A stretch of 64,000 nucleotides of DNA from Brasenia schreberi (GCA_036023115.1 JAYKKT010000089.1:20579001-20643000), one strand, 5' to 3'. Positions 10,901 to 24,650 are shown, numbered from the stretch's first letter. Numbers and translations are program-made. Notes: generated from the letters alone by a model not told the origin.

Positions 10901-12704
10901 CTGTGTCATGTCACGAACACAAGTTTTGATTCTGGTTGTCTGTATCCTGTAGTGACAGTTTTACGCCTAGTTTACCTTAGATGGATCCATACAAATGGAC
11001 CCGGATGAAGGTTTTGGGGTTTGAAGCATTGCGTTCGAAATTGGATGTAGTTTATAAATACAACTTTTTATTATGGTTTAGGAAACCAATCAAATGTTTT
11101 TAGATAAGGAAAATTTGGATTTAAGGCCTTTATTTAGGATCCGATTAGAATATTTGGCTTGTACAAAAGCCGTTTAAACCCAACTTGTGTGTGAATCAAA
11201 CCGTTGGGTTTATTATCTATAAAGTATATTTTAATAATGATTTATGTTTGTTTAGTACAATGGGGTTGATTGAAGAGAAGGGACGACCAAGAAAATCATT
11301 ATTGATTGGGTGGTTCAAGTAAGAAGATGTGTTCCATCTTTGAATCTATAATAAGATTAATTTTGATTGATTTTGAATTATTCATGTGATGTTACTTACA
11401 TGATTTGAAATGATTATATATTTGTTTTGCTTATTGGTTGTATTGGAAACTACTTTATTGTCTTCATTAATGCATTGCATGAGTGTGCCTAAGTGTGAGT
11501 AAGACATTATCGGATATAGATTCATCTTTTTCACGGTAGTATGAGATATTGTTAAATGGTGGATAGTTGTATCCGATAGTCCTAACTCATAGGAAGCAGT
11601 TGGTGTGAAAAATAAGGAGACACGAAGCCTTAATTTGTATCTCGACTATCAAGACAAAAGAGATAATGTTTCATGGATGAATATGTTTGGTGATGCTAAC
11701 TCGCTGGTTATTTCTCTGGTTATATGAACTCACTTGTAGTTTGTATTCGGCAGCTCGTATTTTGGACATGTACAACATGTTGAGTTCTATAGTAAACCAA
11801 CACGAGTAGTAGGTGTTTTTAAAATGAAATGTTGTTTTACTAGATTTGGATGTATAATTCTTGATATTTTAAAATGAATATGCGACATAGATAGATGTGA
11901 TGTAGGAGATGGTTACAAGTGAAAGGATATGAGAGTTTTGAATTTGTAAACATAATTGTGTGATAGCATTGTGTGTTTTCCGAAAATCGTTGTGTTGTAT
12001 TCTTGAAAGGTTAGACTTAACATGTTGTCGTATAGTCCGTTGAAGTTTGGGACCCGACGAGCCGGTGTAATGGTTGATGAAGGTCATGTGTTGGAACGTG
12101 AGGAGGAATTGGGGCCTCTTATAGCGTGATTTTAGTTGGACATGATAGTTGTCTTGATATCAAAAGTAAACTTGTATTATTGGTGTATGCAATCTAAAAA
12201 ATTCACGTATATTTTGGCTGATAATATTGATTTGAGCTGTGATATAGATTTATATCTTATATTGTGCATGATTTTAAATATGTATTTTTAATGTACTTAT
12301 GGTTGTGGAGAGATCAATATCCACCTATATGAGTACCGTTGTTTAACCGTTGGTACTTAATCTCTATTATTAATATTTTTATAAGTTAAAGTAACTATTG
12401 GATCCTGGTTGAGTGAAATGTGAAGATGGGGTTGAGATCGTTTAATAGAAGGTAGAATTGAGTTATTGTATTTAAATTATTTGATTAAAAATTAGAATCT
12501 AGCGATTTGAAGAAGAGTAGAATTTTACTATTGAGTTGACCCCTGTATCGACTGATATGGGTGAAATTTTTGGAGTTTAACTATCGTCTTTAGTAGTTTG
12601 AAGAAATTTTAACCTGGACCATTCTTCACCTCACTTTTGAGTAGAGGGCGACTAGCCAAAGGGGCATTGACGAGCCGTTGGGGTCTGGGGTTCGAGGCAT
12701 GACA
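10901..12704 (+). repeat. Possible solo or fragmentary LTR ending at 12704
   Basis: The stretch ends in 'gggttcgaggcatgaca', which resembles the CA-terminated end of plant chromovirus LTRs. It also holds a run of LTR-like words ('gatagttgtatccgatag' near 11560). I could not find a TG start with a matching target duplication or a second copy, so the boundaries are guesses. Confidence 0.25.
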
Positions 12705-12743
12705 ATCAGTATTTAATACAAGATTCGATTAAACCCTAGATTC

Positions 12744-12750
<7 letters not shown>

Positions 12751-12802
<52 letters not shown>
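12751..12802. repeat. (GA)26 microsatellite
   Basis: An uninterrupted GA dinucleotide run of 52 bases. Confidence 0.98.
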
Positions 12803-12805
<3 letters not shown>

Positions 12806-15430
12806 TTAAAGTGGTTTATACAGTTAGAAAGTGTGAGAAGTTAAATTGTGAAAACGTTTAGCGAGGCAGAGGAAGGTCTCAAAAAGGAGAAATAAAACTT
12901 ATAGGTCTTTTATATTTGAATGCAAATAAGACAAGATCGACGACTAAGAATTCATGAAGCTGACCTTAGTTAGGGTAGGAGAAGGTTTAATTTTTCTGGT
13001 TTTGGTGAGAGGAGGAGAGCGTTACTTGCCCATCAGCTAGCATAAAACACTAAGATTTTTTAACGTAGACTAGAAAAGTTTGAGTGGCATACGCAAGGTG
13101 GCTTGAAAATTCACAAAGGCGAACAAAATGAAGCTCCAGTTAAAAGGTGAATAAATACTGAGAAAGAAGCATAGTAAGCTTTAGAATTGTTAAAAGAATT
13201 AAAATGACAAAACACGACCTTATTTTCTCGACTGTGGATTTAACTGCAAATTTTACAAAAGAACAAGTGGAAACTAAGAATCCATTTAGCTTGGGAAAAG
13301 TCTAGCTTCGGACTTTGGCCATTAGACTCGGGTGGTAAGGCCACCAAGTCAACTTCCTTAGGCCCCCGAAAGTTGAATTGAACAAGTATCAAATTATATA
13401 CATCAAAAGGACACCAAAACCTACTTAGGCCCCGAATTTTTAGGTCACCATATAGTATCCGATTTTCGCTTTAGGTCTCAGCTTTTGTTGAACCACTCCT
13501 GATGAGACAGACTAGTTTGGATCCATCCCTACATGGTTAGAGACTTAAAAACAGTTTGGGTCCAACGAAGCCAACTAATTAGACATGAAAGCATTCAAGA
13601 TAAAATTCAAAAGAAGGAAAGCATATATTGTTACCAGGCTGAAGAACACTTGACCAAATAGCATGATAATTTGGATGTAATCAGCTTCAGATTTATACAA
13701 AACAGATCGGCTCAAGAAATCCTTATGTAACATCGCCATGGCAAGCATGGAGCCTAGCTTCGAACTTGGAGTCTCGCCATGTAAGAGGGAAGGTTCGCCG
13801 GGTAAAGAAGAACCTCATAAACGATCGAGTCAATGTTTTAGGCAAATCTGGATCATGTGCACAAGGGAGACCTTAGAATAAGGTTGACTGGGTCTAGATC
13901 ATACTACAACCTAAGATTTGAATTTTTTTTGTTTTTACTTAACCAAAACTTTTTCCACACCAGGGCCGCTGGTTCAGGCCGCCCAGGAGCTTACTACTGT
14001 TAACGTATTTACTTTGGAGTTGTCACTCGATGAGTAGTGGGTGCATTGAGTATTGGAAAATTGTAAACAAAACCTATTCACTGGCTGGCTGTCGGCTACT
14101 TAAACCATTCCTCCGATTTAACTGAGAGTGATACCTCACTCACCATGTCAACATTTTCCAACGTACATGAATTTAATTTATAGAGCATCTTCTTTTTAAA
14201 GTAGGATCTGACAGTGAATCGGGTTGGTTGATGTAGTTTGGATCTATATCCAAATTCACCTGGTCGCGTCTCGTCATGGGGCTACATGGACCCATTTGTT
14301 TGCTCGTTTAAGGCGATCCCACGACAAGCTACCAGCTATACTTCACTTTCTGTATGATTTCCATTCACGAACTCTTGGCCCGTTGAAGACATCAAGATGC
14401 ATCTTACCAAAATGGCCTACCAATTTTACACACACACAATCAAGTGCAAGAGTTGAGGGGAGAGCTCAATCTCATTAGGTTCCTGACTGCAGATATCCTC
14501 CCTCAGCATCAGCAAAAGAAAGAGCAGCTTATCTTATTTGGAAATCTCACGTCTGTTCAGGCTCGCCAAGAACACGAACCAAGAGTTGTTGGTGGCCTTG
14601 CCCACCCCATGTGACACGATAAAATCAAGCATCCTTCAGGTTGACCTGTTTTTGACACAAACGTGAAATGCCAAATACGACTTTCTGTCAATTTCAGGCA
14701 CAAGCAAAAGGTGGCCATGCAAGGCTTACACAAAAACCAAAGTGATGTTGGAATAGACTTTGGTTTTTAGGCAAGAACACGACCGAAAACAAGAAATTGC
14801 CACCCCTAACCAAGATCCAGTGGCCGGGTCCAGTTAAACGACCCGTTCCACCAACGAGACATCAACGTCGGTGGCTCGGAGCATGGGTAATGGCGAACGA
14901 GTATTTCCAAAACAAGAGCTTAAAACTGTGCCTTTTCCGGTGTCCTATATTTGTCATCGATAAACTCACTTTTGTCTTGTACAAATTAACATTATTGCTT
15001 TAACGAAGAAAAAAAGAAGTTTAGAAACGTACTCTATGAAATGAAAAAATTAATTTTCTCGTACAGATCGGCAAAACTTTAGACTTCGTGTGTGGACTTT
15101 TGAGAAATCCCTTGCGTCCAAAGAAGACAAAAGTGAGCGACGTACGAGAGACGGCCTTTCTCAAGTGGGTGCCACGTGTTCCGATTCAAATAGCATCTTA
15201 GATGAAGGATGGGATCTCGTGTGGTGGTCTGTCGTGTCAAAAGAATCTCAAATCGTCTCTGTGTGTGTTTTGTTGTCGACACGGACACCGTATTTCTGGC
15301 CATGTCCAAGCTGGATTGTAGTTTTGGGTGTTACATTGCCAATGAAACCGTGTTTTGGTTCATGTTCATATTCTGCCATTTCGTGTTCGTGGCGTTAAAA
15401 ATATGATTATACTGGCTTCGCCCACTGGTG
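12803..15430. other. Unassigned region with a possible retroelement leader near 13940-14110
   Basis: No gene was recognised. The stretch around 14005-14075 ('tttggagttgtcactcg', then 'ggaaaattgtaaacaaaacc') is reminiscent of the leader of some plant Tat elements, but no LTR or pol is attached. Short frames at 14224-14478, 14797-15003 and 15090-15398 (plus) carry no motif. Confidence 0.3.
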
Positions 15431-15535
15431 GTTGAGTTCAGTTTCAAACAAGACCATCCCTTCAAATTTTACATGGTATGTGTGTATATAAGAAGAAAGC
15501 GATGCTTTATAATATGTAAGGAAAATGAACTATCT

Positions 15536-15715
15536 ATCATCTATAGAGAGTCCATGAATAAAGGTAGGTTGGAGCCTATCGTACCTCTACCCAACGAAGG
15601 TCGACATGGATTGGGATACATCCCATCCATACTTGTGCCCTAGAACCAGCTAAAACTGAAACCTATGACTTAGACCTCTTGTTTGGAGTCTAATTCATGG
15701 TGTTTTCTTTGTAGG
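15536..15715 (+). pseudogene. End of the gag-protease frame and linker (G2)
   Basis: The C-terminal tail of frame 1 ends with a block like 'TYDLDLLFGV' and then TAA. The G3 counterpart is 'TYDLDLLFRV' followed by TAA at 32919. A pyrimidine-rich tract ending TTTGTAG follows, as in G1 and G3. Confidence 0.65.
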
Positions 15716-16039
15716 TTTGATGGAAGACCCCTTTCTAGAAAAAAATCCAAAAAGAAGGTTTCTTGTGTTCATCCTTCTAGCATTTGTTTGGAAAAGTCAA
15801 AAAAATTGAAAAATCTGAAAATCTCAAAAAGAAAGTCTTTTACATTCATCCTTTTAGCTTGTGTTTAGAAAAAGACAAAAAAAATAAAAAATATGAAAAC
15901 CCCAAAAATCTTGATTTGCAAAACCATGTACAAACCCCAAGTTCAGTTTTTACAAGGCCCGGTACATATTCAAACCAAAATTGTCTCATGTCATTGTAAA
16001 TAGTTCTCTTGGGCATAATCCCTCTCTCTTGCATGATAC

Positions 16040-19000
16040 TTCCCTAGGAAGATCCCCTCATCCATGAGGAAGATCAAGCCTCCGATCTTCCCGAATTTCA
16101 TAAAATCCTTGACTTGGAAAAACCTTCAAATTCCGTAGGAGAGAATTTTCTAGAAATCAATTTAGAGAGTGAGTCTAACCAAAAGTATGTCAAAATAGGT
16201 ATTTGTTTGCATGAGCATGAAAAAACATTATTCATCGCATTTTTGAAATCTTATGTAGATGTATTTACATGGACCTATGAAAACATGCTGAGATTAGACC
16301 CTAAGAGTGTAGAGCATCATCTATCCTTAGAACCAAATGCAAAACAAGTGAAACAAAAGCTTAGAAAAATCCATCCGGATGTTCACTCCCAAGTAAAAGA
16401 GGGTTTAGAAGATATTTTAAAAGCCGGATTTATAAAACCCATTGCCTATTCTGAATGGCTTTCAAATATTGTTGTAGTTCGAAAATCCAATGTAAAAATT
16501 CGTATTTGCATCGATTTTAGAAATTTGAACAAAGCCACTCTAAAAGATAATTTTCCACTTCCAAACATTGATTTGATAGTGGTTAGCACTGCAAATCATG
16601 AAATGTTTTCTTTCATGGATGACTATTCGGGTTATAACCAAATCAAACTAGTACCAAAATATCAGGCAAAAACTGCTTTTACTACACCTTGGGGCACATA
16701 CTGTTACACGGTTATGCCTTTTGGCTTGAAAAATGCCGGTACCACATATCAAAGAGCCATGACAACTATTTTCCATGATCAAATCCATGAGCTCCTCGAA
16801 ATATATGTGGATGATCTTTTGGTAAAGTCAAAATCTCAATGCACACACATAAAATTTTTGCAAAAGGTTTTCGAAGGACTTAGGCTTTATAAAGTGAAAC
16901 TAAACCCTCAAAAATGTGTTTTTGGAGTAGAATCGGGAAAACTCTTAGGGTTCATGGTAAGCCAAAAGGGCATAGAGGTCAACCCCTCTAAGTGTTAAGC
17001 CATCATTGATATGCCTCCACCCTCCAACTTGACCCAAATCCGAAGCCTCCAAGGTCGACTCCAAGCAATTAGGAGATTTATCTCCAACTTAGCAACAAGA
17101 TGCGAACCTTTCAATAGGCTTTTGAGAAAAGGGGTTAGATTTGAGTGGGATTCCGATTGTCAAAAAGCTTTTGAAAGATTGAAAACTTATTTGGTAAATC
17201 CTCTGATTTTAAAACCTCCAAAGCAAGAAAAACCTTTATTGCTTTATATTTCCATTCATACGAATGCATTGGATGCTTTACTTGCTCAATATGAGGATGA
17301 TAGTCTTAAAGATTATGCTATTTACTATATTTCAAAAACTTTATTGGCATATAAAAAAAATTATCAAGCTATGGAGAAAACATGCTTGGCCTTGGTATGG
17401 GCTTGCCAAAAGTTTAGACATTACTTTCTAAATCATGAAATTTTGATAGTGTCTAAACTTGACCCTATCAAGAACCTTTTTGAAAAACCTATCATAACGG
17501 GTAGGTTAGGTAAATGACATCTCCTCTTAATGGAGTATGATCTGAAATTCCATCACCAAAACTCCATTAAGGGACAAGCCCTAGCCGATCATGTGGCTGA
17601 GTTACCCCTTGAAGATACATATCCCATACTTAATGAAATGCCCGATGAAGGCATCTTTACAAATGAATTTCAAAACCATGTTTTATCGAATTGTCTTAAT
17701 GAAGATCAAGTATGGAAAATGTATTTTGATGGGACAAAGAATCAACAAGAGGCCGGCGTGAGAATCATTCTCATATCCCCCGCGAAGAGAGAGATCCCAA
17801 TAACATTTCGACTAGATTTTTTATGTTTAAATAATATGGTTGAATATGAAGCACTCATACAAGGCCTAAAAGTTTTGAAAAATTTAGGGACATCATGTAT
17901 TGAAGTCTTTGGAGATTCTATGTTATAAACAAAGTTTCAAAAATTTGGCAAGTCAAAAATAAAAAACACATTCCATTCCATGAATTGGCCACCCAGTTGG
18001 TTGATTCTTTCAAATCATGCACACTCACTCACATAGGTAGAGAGGACAACACCATAGCTGATGCCCTCTCCTCTTTAGGATTATCTCTAAGGATCGACCC
18101 TACCATGTGCACTCGATCCCTAGAGATCCTATATTTGCCCACTCCATCAACCCATGATTTAGAGATTTGCCAAAATGACCAAAATTCAATGGAAAAACAT
18201 TGGTTTCAAGACATTAAAAACTTTTTAGGAAACGGAGGATTTCCCGAATTTGCTTCCTTTAAAGATAAGACTTTAATTCGAAAAATTTCAACCCGATATG
18301 TGATTTTGGAAGGGGTTCTTTATAAAAGGAGCTTTACCGGCATCTTGTTGAGATGTGTCGATCATGATGAGGCTAGAAATGTTATGCATGAGTTCCACGA
18401 TGGAGAATGTAGAGGTCATGTTAATGCAAATATGATGGCCATGAAATTTCCTAGAGTCGGTTATTTTTGGTCCACTTTGAAGCAAGATTGTCATGATCAT
18501 GTTAGGAAATGCCATTAATGTCAAGTGCATGGAAATGCCATTCATATTCCATTGTCCACATTGCATTCCATCGTGAGTCCATAACCCTTCACCATGTGCG
18601 CATTTGACATTATAAGACCAATCTCACCCACTCCATCCAATGGACATAGGTTTAATTTAGGAGCCATCAAATATTTTTCTAAATGGGTTGAAGCTACCTC
18701 CTTGACTAATGTCCAAGGACAACATGTAGTGACATTCATTAAGAAAAATATCTTGGCTCTATTTGGAGTTCCAAGAGACCTAGTGTCGGATAATGATACC
18801 TCATTCAAAAATAAGATGGAAAAGTTATGTAATACCTATGACATTACTCAATACTTCTCATCGCCCTACTACCATAAAGACAATGGCTAAGCCGAATCCA
18901 CAAACAAAACCCTTATAAGCATCATTGAGAAAACCTTAGAGAAGGGTAGGACATGGCATAAGAAGCTAGACGAAGCCTTATGGGCTTATAGGACTTCCAT

Positions 19001-19445
19001 CCGTACACCTACAAATGCCACACCATTCGCGTTGGTCTATGGTACAAATGTCATACTCCTCATTCATACCAAATTGCATTCATTTCATACATCTCTTGCA
19101 CTAGAGTTGCCTATTGAGACCCTACAACAAGCTAGGATGGTTAAGCTTGATTTACTTGATGAGAAGAGACTCCTTGCTATGGATCATGCTCATGCATACA
19201 GGCAAAGCATAACCCGACACTATGAAAAGCATATGAAGGCTTGCCACTTCAAAGTGGAAGACCTTGTCTTTAAAACCATTTACCATCGTGGCTCACATAT
19301 ACTTGGAAAGTGGCAGCCCAAGTGGGATGGTCCCTATGTTATGAGAGGGACAACCACAAATAATGCATATTGGTTGATTGATGTTGAGGAAAGAAATTTA
19401 GTAGACCCTATAAATGCCCAATACTTGAAAAAATATTATGTATAA
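16040..19445 (+). pseudogene. Tat gypsy pol (RT, RNase H, archaeal-type RNase H, integrase), G2
   Basis: Domains in order: an acidic linker; reverse transcriptase (16330-17000) with 'FMDDYSGYNQI' and the catalytic 'YVDDLLVKSK'; a connection/RNase H domain (17010-17640); an archaeal-type RNase H (17710-18100) with 'FDGT', 'VEYEAL' and 'GDSM'; and an integrase (18340-19445) with a His/Cys zinc finger and a DDE core. The frame is broken by stops at 16996, 17515, 18516, 18587 and 18888 and by a frameshift near 17925. Several of the stops fit C-to-T or G-to-A change (CGA or CAA to TAA, TGG to TGA). The copy is inactive and older than G3. It ends 'YLKKYYV' then TAA. Confidence 0.9.
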
Positions 19446-20609
19446 GGTTTATGTTAAATTCTTGTGAAAATATTTTAAAATGGGTCTCCTTTGAACTTCT
19501 GGAAAAAATGATCAAAATGGATTATATGACCCTAAATGAGGGAATGAATGCTTTATGAAAAGTGAAGTTTTCAAAATCATTTGGTAACATTTCAAAAATC
19601 TTTGGCCTACAAAATGAGGTCTAGTTCAAAATAGCAAAATATTTTCAAATGGTAGATGCTATTAGGAAATAGGATGTTCTTGGCTGAATTGAGTACCCAA
19701 AGGGTTAAGTTTTCCCCACTTCATTTCTCTCCAAAAGAAAAATTGGCAAAATCAAAAGAAAAATGAAGAAAACAAAAATCTCCAATATAGAGGTCTCCCA
19801 AAATAAAAAGAAAAGGAAGAAAACAAAAACCTCCAATATAGAGGTCTTCCAAAAAGAAAAGTGAAAACAAAAACCTCCAAAATAGAGGTCTTCCCTTTGA
19901 AAGAAAAAGAAAAGCCAAAGCTCAAAAAAAGAGTAATTTTTCAAATTTTTTGCCTTAGACCACGGGACGCTTTAGAAGGGACTGTAGTAACTCTTTTCCA
20001 AATCCTCTACAACTTATCCCAATGAAGAAAGGCTTTTCCATTAAAATTCTAGAGTAGGAATAGGACCTACTTATTTGGATTTCATTTTGTTTGAGAATTA
20101 GACTTTGTTGTGTGGGAAATTGAATTTTAAAATGTCATTCAAAATTTCCTACAAAATCTCTGCTAAGTAGTGGATATTGAAACCCGAGTGGGGGGAAATG
20201 TGAGAAATTGAAAGCCCTTTTTGATAGAAATTAAAAGGAGTTGCCATTTGAAAAGAAATTTTTGAAAACCCGAAACATCAAAAGAAACAATATGGGATTA
20301 TCTCACTTAGGGCAGCCAGCCTTCATAGACTTCTCCTCAAGCTCATACATCTCATGAGTAGGTCTCTAACACTATACTCCATTTACATCATACACCATGC
20401 ATGCATACATCCATCGAAAGGTCGGTCATGAATGATCTTCTCTTTTGGGTAAGATCCCCTCCTTCACGAAAATCTAAGGAATGGATGCTTTAAAAAGAAG
20501 GAAAGATCCATACCCTCAAATCAAATTTTGGAAAGAAAAAGTGAAAAGGGTGTGTTTCTTCTTTGCCATTATCCAAATAAATTTGGAATAATGCCAAAAA
20601 AGAGCATCT
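19446..20609 (+). other. 3' untranslated region and polypurine tract of G2
   Basis: Non-coding, A-rich, with repeated 'ctccaatatagaggtct' motifs near 19780-19890. It aligns in reverse with 1569-2720 of G1 and, more loosely, with 36720-37700 of G3. It ends in a purine-rich 'ccaaaaaagagcatc', the likely plus-strand primer. Confidence 0.7.
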
Positions 20610-22643
20610 ATAAACACCCTAAATTTTTTTTAAAGCATACTCAAGCATGCTCTCGAAATTTTGAAAATAGGTTTGTTTTAAATTCCTGATTTAAATGAAA
20701 ACTGTGAATTTCACAAAATCTCTAAAACAAAGATTTTGAAATCAAATATTTTCAAAATTGAAGTTAGAAAATCAAATTGGGAAATATGAAAAGGATGAAA
20801 TCCAAGTCAAGTAGGGATAAAAACAAATCGTCGGATAGAAGCGAAGATTAGAGCAACGGTTAAGTCAAGATCGTATCAAGCAAGGACTGAGCTCATGTGG
20901 ACCCATACGAAGGATCCATCAAGCGGGAAGCAAAACTACTATTGCCAAACCTATCTTGGCCAAGCCTACTTACCTTGACCGAATCCATGAAGAAGGGCAC
21001 TTGGCTCAACCGATGGAGGCTCACTTAGCCAAGGAGCAATAAAGAATCACCAACTCAAGTCAAGGGCTGCAGCCAAAGCTACATGCCCCATACCATGAAC
21101 CAGGCCAAGACTTCATAAAGCATGGTACAAAGCTGCCCCAAGTTGAACTTAGCCAGGCCACATCCAAGTACATCCAACCGATTACACCAAGACTAGACCG
21201 CATCATGCTAGATCGAGCCAATGGACCGCACCAAGGCTAGACCAAGCCCCTTGGCCAACCTAGCCACATGAGGCTGGGCTAGCATTGACCAAGGGAGGAC
21301 CACTAAGAGGCCACGTGAAGGCCATGTGCCCAGCCAAGGACCGGATCAAGGTTTGGGCTCCAAAGACCCGTCCAATCCAAATCGTAGATGGCTCTAGGCC
21401 TTCTCCCCTTGAGGCCTATAAAAGAGGATCTTGGGGGATGATTTCCAGGATTGAGGGAAGAGTATAGAGAGCTTAGGAGAGAAAGAGTTGTAGCAAGAGA
21501 GAGATGAAGAGAGAAAAAAAGAGAGAAAGAGAGAGAGGAAGGAGAAGAGAGAAGGAAGGAAGGATCGATCCCTTCCTATCCCATTCAATGCCGGCTTCCA
21601 TTGAAGTCCGATTGTAAGGTTAATCCTCATCCTTTACTTGCCTAAATCTCTCCTTATTCTCATTCAATTCAAAGATGTTATTAATGGAGCATTAGTCTCC
21701 CCCCATGATATAATAGAGTAGTAATACTGTCCATTTTATTCTTTTAAATTTACGCATTCTACATGTGTGATTTCAAGTTTCTCCTACCTCTCTATATGAC
21801 ATATTCTCTTATATCTCCTAATCCCCTCTATGCTTAAGCTATAAATATATTTCAATTCATTTTACTTCAATAATTTACTTTAAATTTGCTGTGATTAGTC
21901 TTTTAATTTCGGATGAATGCATTCATGTATGCTTTAAAAATAGAAATTCTGTTTTCAACATCCTGTATATGTCTGATGTTATATTTTTCATTTTCTTATC
22001 TCTGCTACAAATAATCTGAAATTTTATACACCAAATCCTCACACAAAAGCCCATATATAATAAAATTCATAACTTTGTTTCCTACAAATTCATAACCAAG
22101 TCTGTATGGTCTGTGTTTTTTACAACAGAGGTTGTGTAATCATCCCATAACTTTGTCTACAGTGAGCCAAATCTATTGAAACTAGTCTCATTGGAAAGCT
22201 GACATCAATAGCTTTCCAGGAAGACTAAATTCATAAAAATAAAAGCTCTGTGTACTAAAATATAGACGTTTCTTTAAACCTCTGTATTTCTGTAACAGAT
22301 CAGTTTTGAACGCCTCAGTAGAGGCATTTCTTAGATTTAATTATGTACAATCACAACACATAAAAATAAAATAAAAATAGTTCTAGGATCTCACATTCTT
22401 GTTTACATACTATAAAATTTTCATGAATTTTGGAGATCTCGAAACTGTTTAAAAAAATCTGAAAACAAGGTCCGAAAAGAGAACCAGTTTCTGTTTTTCA
22501 GAACTTTAAAGTTTTCCTTTATTAAATCAAGTGCACATTTTTTATTGATTCAATTTGATGCGGAAGTGAATTTATCACGCTCGCGCATGACGTAGTGTGT
22601 GAAAGATTATTTTAAGTCCCTGAGTAAAATTTTCACATCTACA
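20610..22643 (+). mobile_element. 3' LTR of G2 (2034 bp)
   Basis: It starts TATAAACACCC (the family start TGTAAACACC with G changed to A) and ends CACATCTACA at 22643, matching the end of the G1 LTR (ACATTTACA). A TATA box at 21417 precedes a GA-rich leader. It is much shorter than the 3.3 kb G1 LTR, because the short tandem repeats seen there are absent. Confidence 0.8.
21417..21424 (+). promoter_or_regulatory. TATA box of the G2 LTR
   Basis: TATAAAAG in the context 'gaggcctataaaagagg'. It is followed about 50 bases later by a GA-rich leader (21470-21560), the same order as in the G1 LTR. Confidence 0.65.
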
Positions 22644-24004
22644 GTATCCCAATGTCTTAGTACTAAGCTTGAGTAGATCATGATGTTACAAGTGAGTAGA
22701 GCAACAAGATATAAGTCATGGGAGAGAACAACTATCTCGTTCACACCAAGGAGGCTGCTAAAGATGGCTAAAACTAAGCTGCTCTCAAGAAAGAAACAAA
22801 AGCAAAGAAAATTAATTTTCTTGATGTGGGGTGATCCCTTGTTCATCTCTTCCGCTCCTTTTGTAGAGTTCTTAGGTGGCACAGGTAAACTATCCTTCGT
22901 TTTCGTCCGCACGTCTTGAGCTTCAGTTTCCCATCATCTATCTCCCTCCATGACAACATGAAGATAAGCCTGGTCAGCTGTCATTACCCATCCCAAAATA
23001 CCTCGGCTCCTCTCCTAGACAGCTTACACCTGATGTTTGGGTACCGATGTTGCCTCGTTCGGCATCAACATCTTTGCTTCGAAACTAAACAATTGAAATT
23101 AAGGTCCAAAATAAGGATTCTCTTGATACACTTATTGAGAGCCAAGATGACCGCAGTTCCACACATTCATTTTGCTACCGATGATTGAATCCCAAAACAA
23201 GGATTCTAAGAGTACCCCTTGGTATAAACAATCGCCATTTGTAGTTGTTCTATCGCAAAGTACCCATTCACTTGAAACTCGACCGCTCTCTTGCCCCCTC
23301 ATCCTATTCTTAGACAAATAAATCCTTCCTGAGTGGTTCACCCCTTTGACATCTTTGTTTTGCAACAAAACAAGGATTTTGTGCACATGATTGATGCACT
23401 TGGGCTCAAGAGCTTTATGAGGGAGGATTCCGACAGCCAAGATACTCCCACATGGACTCTGGTTTTGGCATCCATGCTCGAATCTGAAAATGAGGATCCT
23501 AAACATAGCCTTGGAAAAATTAATCTCAGCTTTCGGAAAGCAAAACATATTCATAAGCAGTAGCGCGCTAGATTCCAACTGGAAACCAAACGAGGACCGA
23601 GATCAATAAAGAACTAACCACCCAAGATCTTCTTTATATCCAAACAGACAATTGCACCAAGAAAGTTGGAACCTGATCAGCACAAACAATGGATCTTTCT
23701 CAAAATTTGCAACAGCCAAAACAGACATCCATCACCCTTACACGTGCACACAAATACATGCTCCTTCACACACACACACACGCACACTCACACAAAAGAA
23801 AACCTCAGTGGTTAATTAACATTCACATATGACGCATGCAATCAATACATCATCATGGTGGAAGGGACTGCTCAATGGATTTACATGAGGCCCCACAGGC
23901 GACTAATAAGCATGTAGGTGATGATCTCCTCTGTTCCTTTCTGACTTTAGCCTGAGATTGTAATTAACTCAAGTCAGGAGAAATCCAGTGGCCAACATTG
24001 AGAG
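22644..24004. other. Unassigned DNA between G2 and the LACS 3' end
   Basis: No motif was recognised. Frames at 22680-22919, 22916-23188 (plus) and 23132-23578 (minus) overlap on both strands and have no known domain. The part next to 24004 is presumably the LACS 3' untranslated region, read on the minus strand. A short (CA)n tract lies at about 23769-23796. Confidence 0.4.
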
Positions 24005-24052
24005 CTCAAATCTTGCCTTCGTTCAGGTTGCTGTATAATTTATCAATGTCAA
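24005..24052 (-). pseudogene. LACS: LACS last coding exon
   Basis: Encodes VDIDKLYSNLNEGKI and then TGA. The acceptor CTGCAG is directly upstream on the minus strand. It starts in phase 0, matching the end of exon 24651-24770. The ending fits the short C-terminal tail of LACS proteins ('...DELYRKL...'). Confidence 0.88.
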
Positions 24053-24133
24053 CCTGCAGTAGAGCAAAATAAACATTTTTCAACATGGAAATCTGTCTTT
24101 ATAATGAAGAGCAAGACAGTGCCTAATAATGTC

Positions 24134-24155
24134 TGTGTGTGTGTGTCTATATATA

Positions 24156-24189
<34 letters not shown>

Positions 24190-24229
24190 GTGTGTGTGTG
24201 TATGTGAGTGCGTGCATGTGTGTGTGTTT
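24134..24229. repeat. Compound (TG)n/(TC)n microsatellite in the last LACS intron
   Basis: (TG)n at about 24132-24146, (TC)n at about 24159-24187, then interrupted (TG)n to 24229. It forms the 3' tail of the SINE-like copy at 24230-24333 when read on the minus strand. Confidence 0.9.
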
Positions 24230-24333
24230 GGTACGATGGGGAGGCCAAAGAGAAATGCATTTCCCAGGTATCCAACTCATGACGCTCGACTTTTGAGTTG
24301 ATCCTCTAGTCAGGTGAGCTATTGCTCGTTGTG
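24230..24333 (-). mobile_element. tRNA-derived SINE-like copy 1, in a LACS intron
   Basis: The minus strand shows a pol III A-box-like block (ATAGCTCACCTGACTAGAG) and, about 30 bases on, a B-box-like block (GAGTTGGATACC), as in tRNAs. A body ending 'GGCCTCCC..CGTACC' and a microsatellite tail follow. Copies at 42429-42530 (plus) and 45667-45748 (minus) share the 5' end, both boxes and the spacing. Confidence 0.6.
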
Positions 24334-24650
24334 AAAAATATATTTTAATCAGATGCCTCCTGCACATTGGTTTGTAATCTGTACGCATTCTCTGGGTTAG
24401 TCACGAAGTCGTAATGTGTTCCAGCCAGAATTGTGGTGAACACACTGGGTATAGTTTTGTATCTAACGATGGCAGGAGGGCTCACGCAACAGGTCAAACC
24501 TGAACATAGTTTTCATGTTAGTTTAGGTAGACACAAGCATGACACGAGACATGCATACCTTTGACATAAACACACACCTTTCAGGTTATTATGCCCATGT
24601 TGCGTTTTCATGTAATAAGCAGTATAACCACATGATTCTTGCTTATTTAC

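Larger units (their letters stand above)
15536..22643 (+). mobile_element. Tat-type gypsy element G2, 5'-truncated
   Basis: The sense-strand element begins inside the end of the gag-protease frame (a block like 'GLGYIPSILVP', compare 'GIGYTPRISP' in G3). It continues through a broken pol (16040-19445), a 3' untranslated region and a 3' LTR ending at 22643. The 5' LTR, gag and protease are absent. Its 3' region is collinear with the G1 and G3 3' regions, so all three belong to one superfamily. The base after the LTR begins GTATC, but the partner duplication has been lost with the 5' end. Confidence 0.85.
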
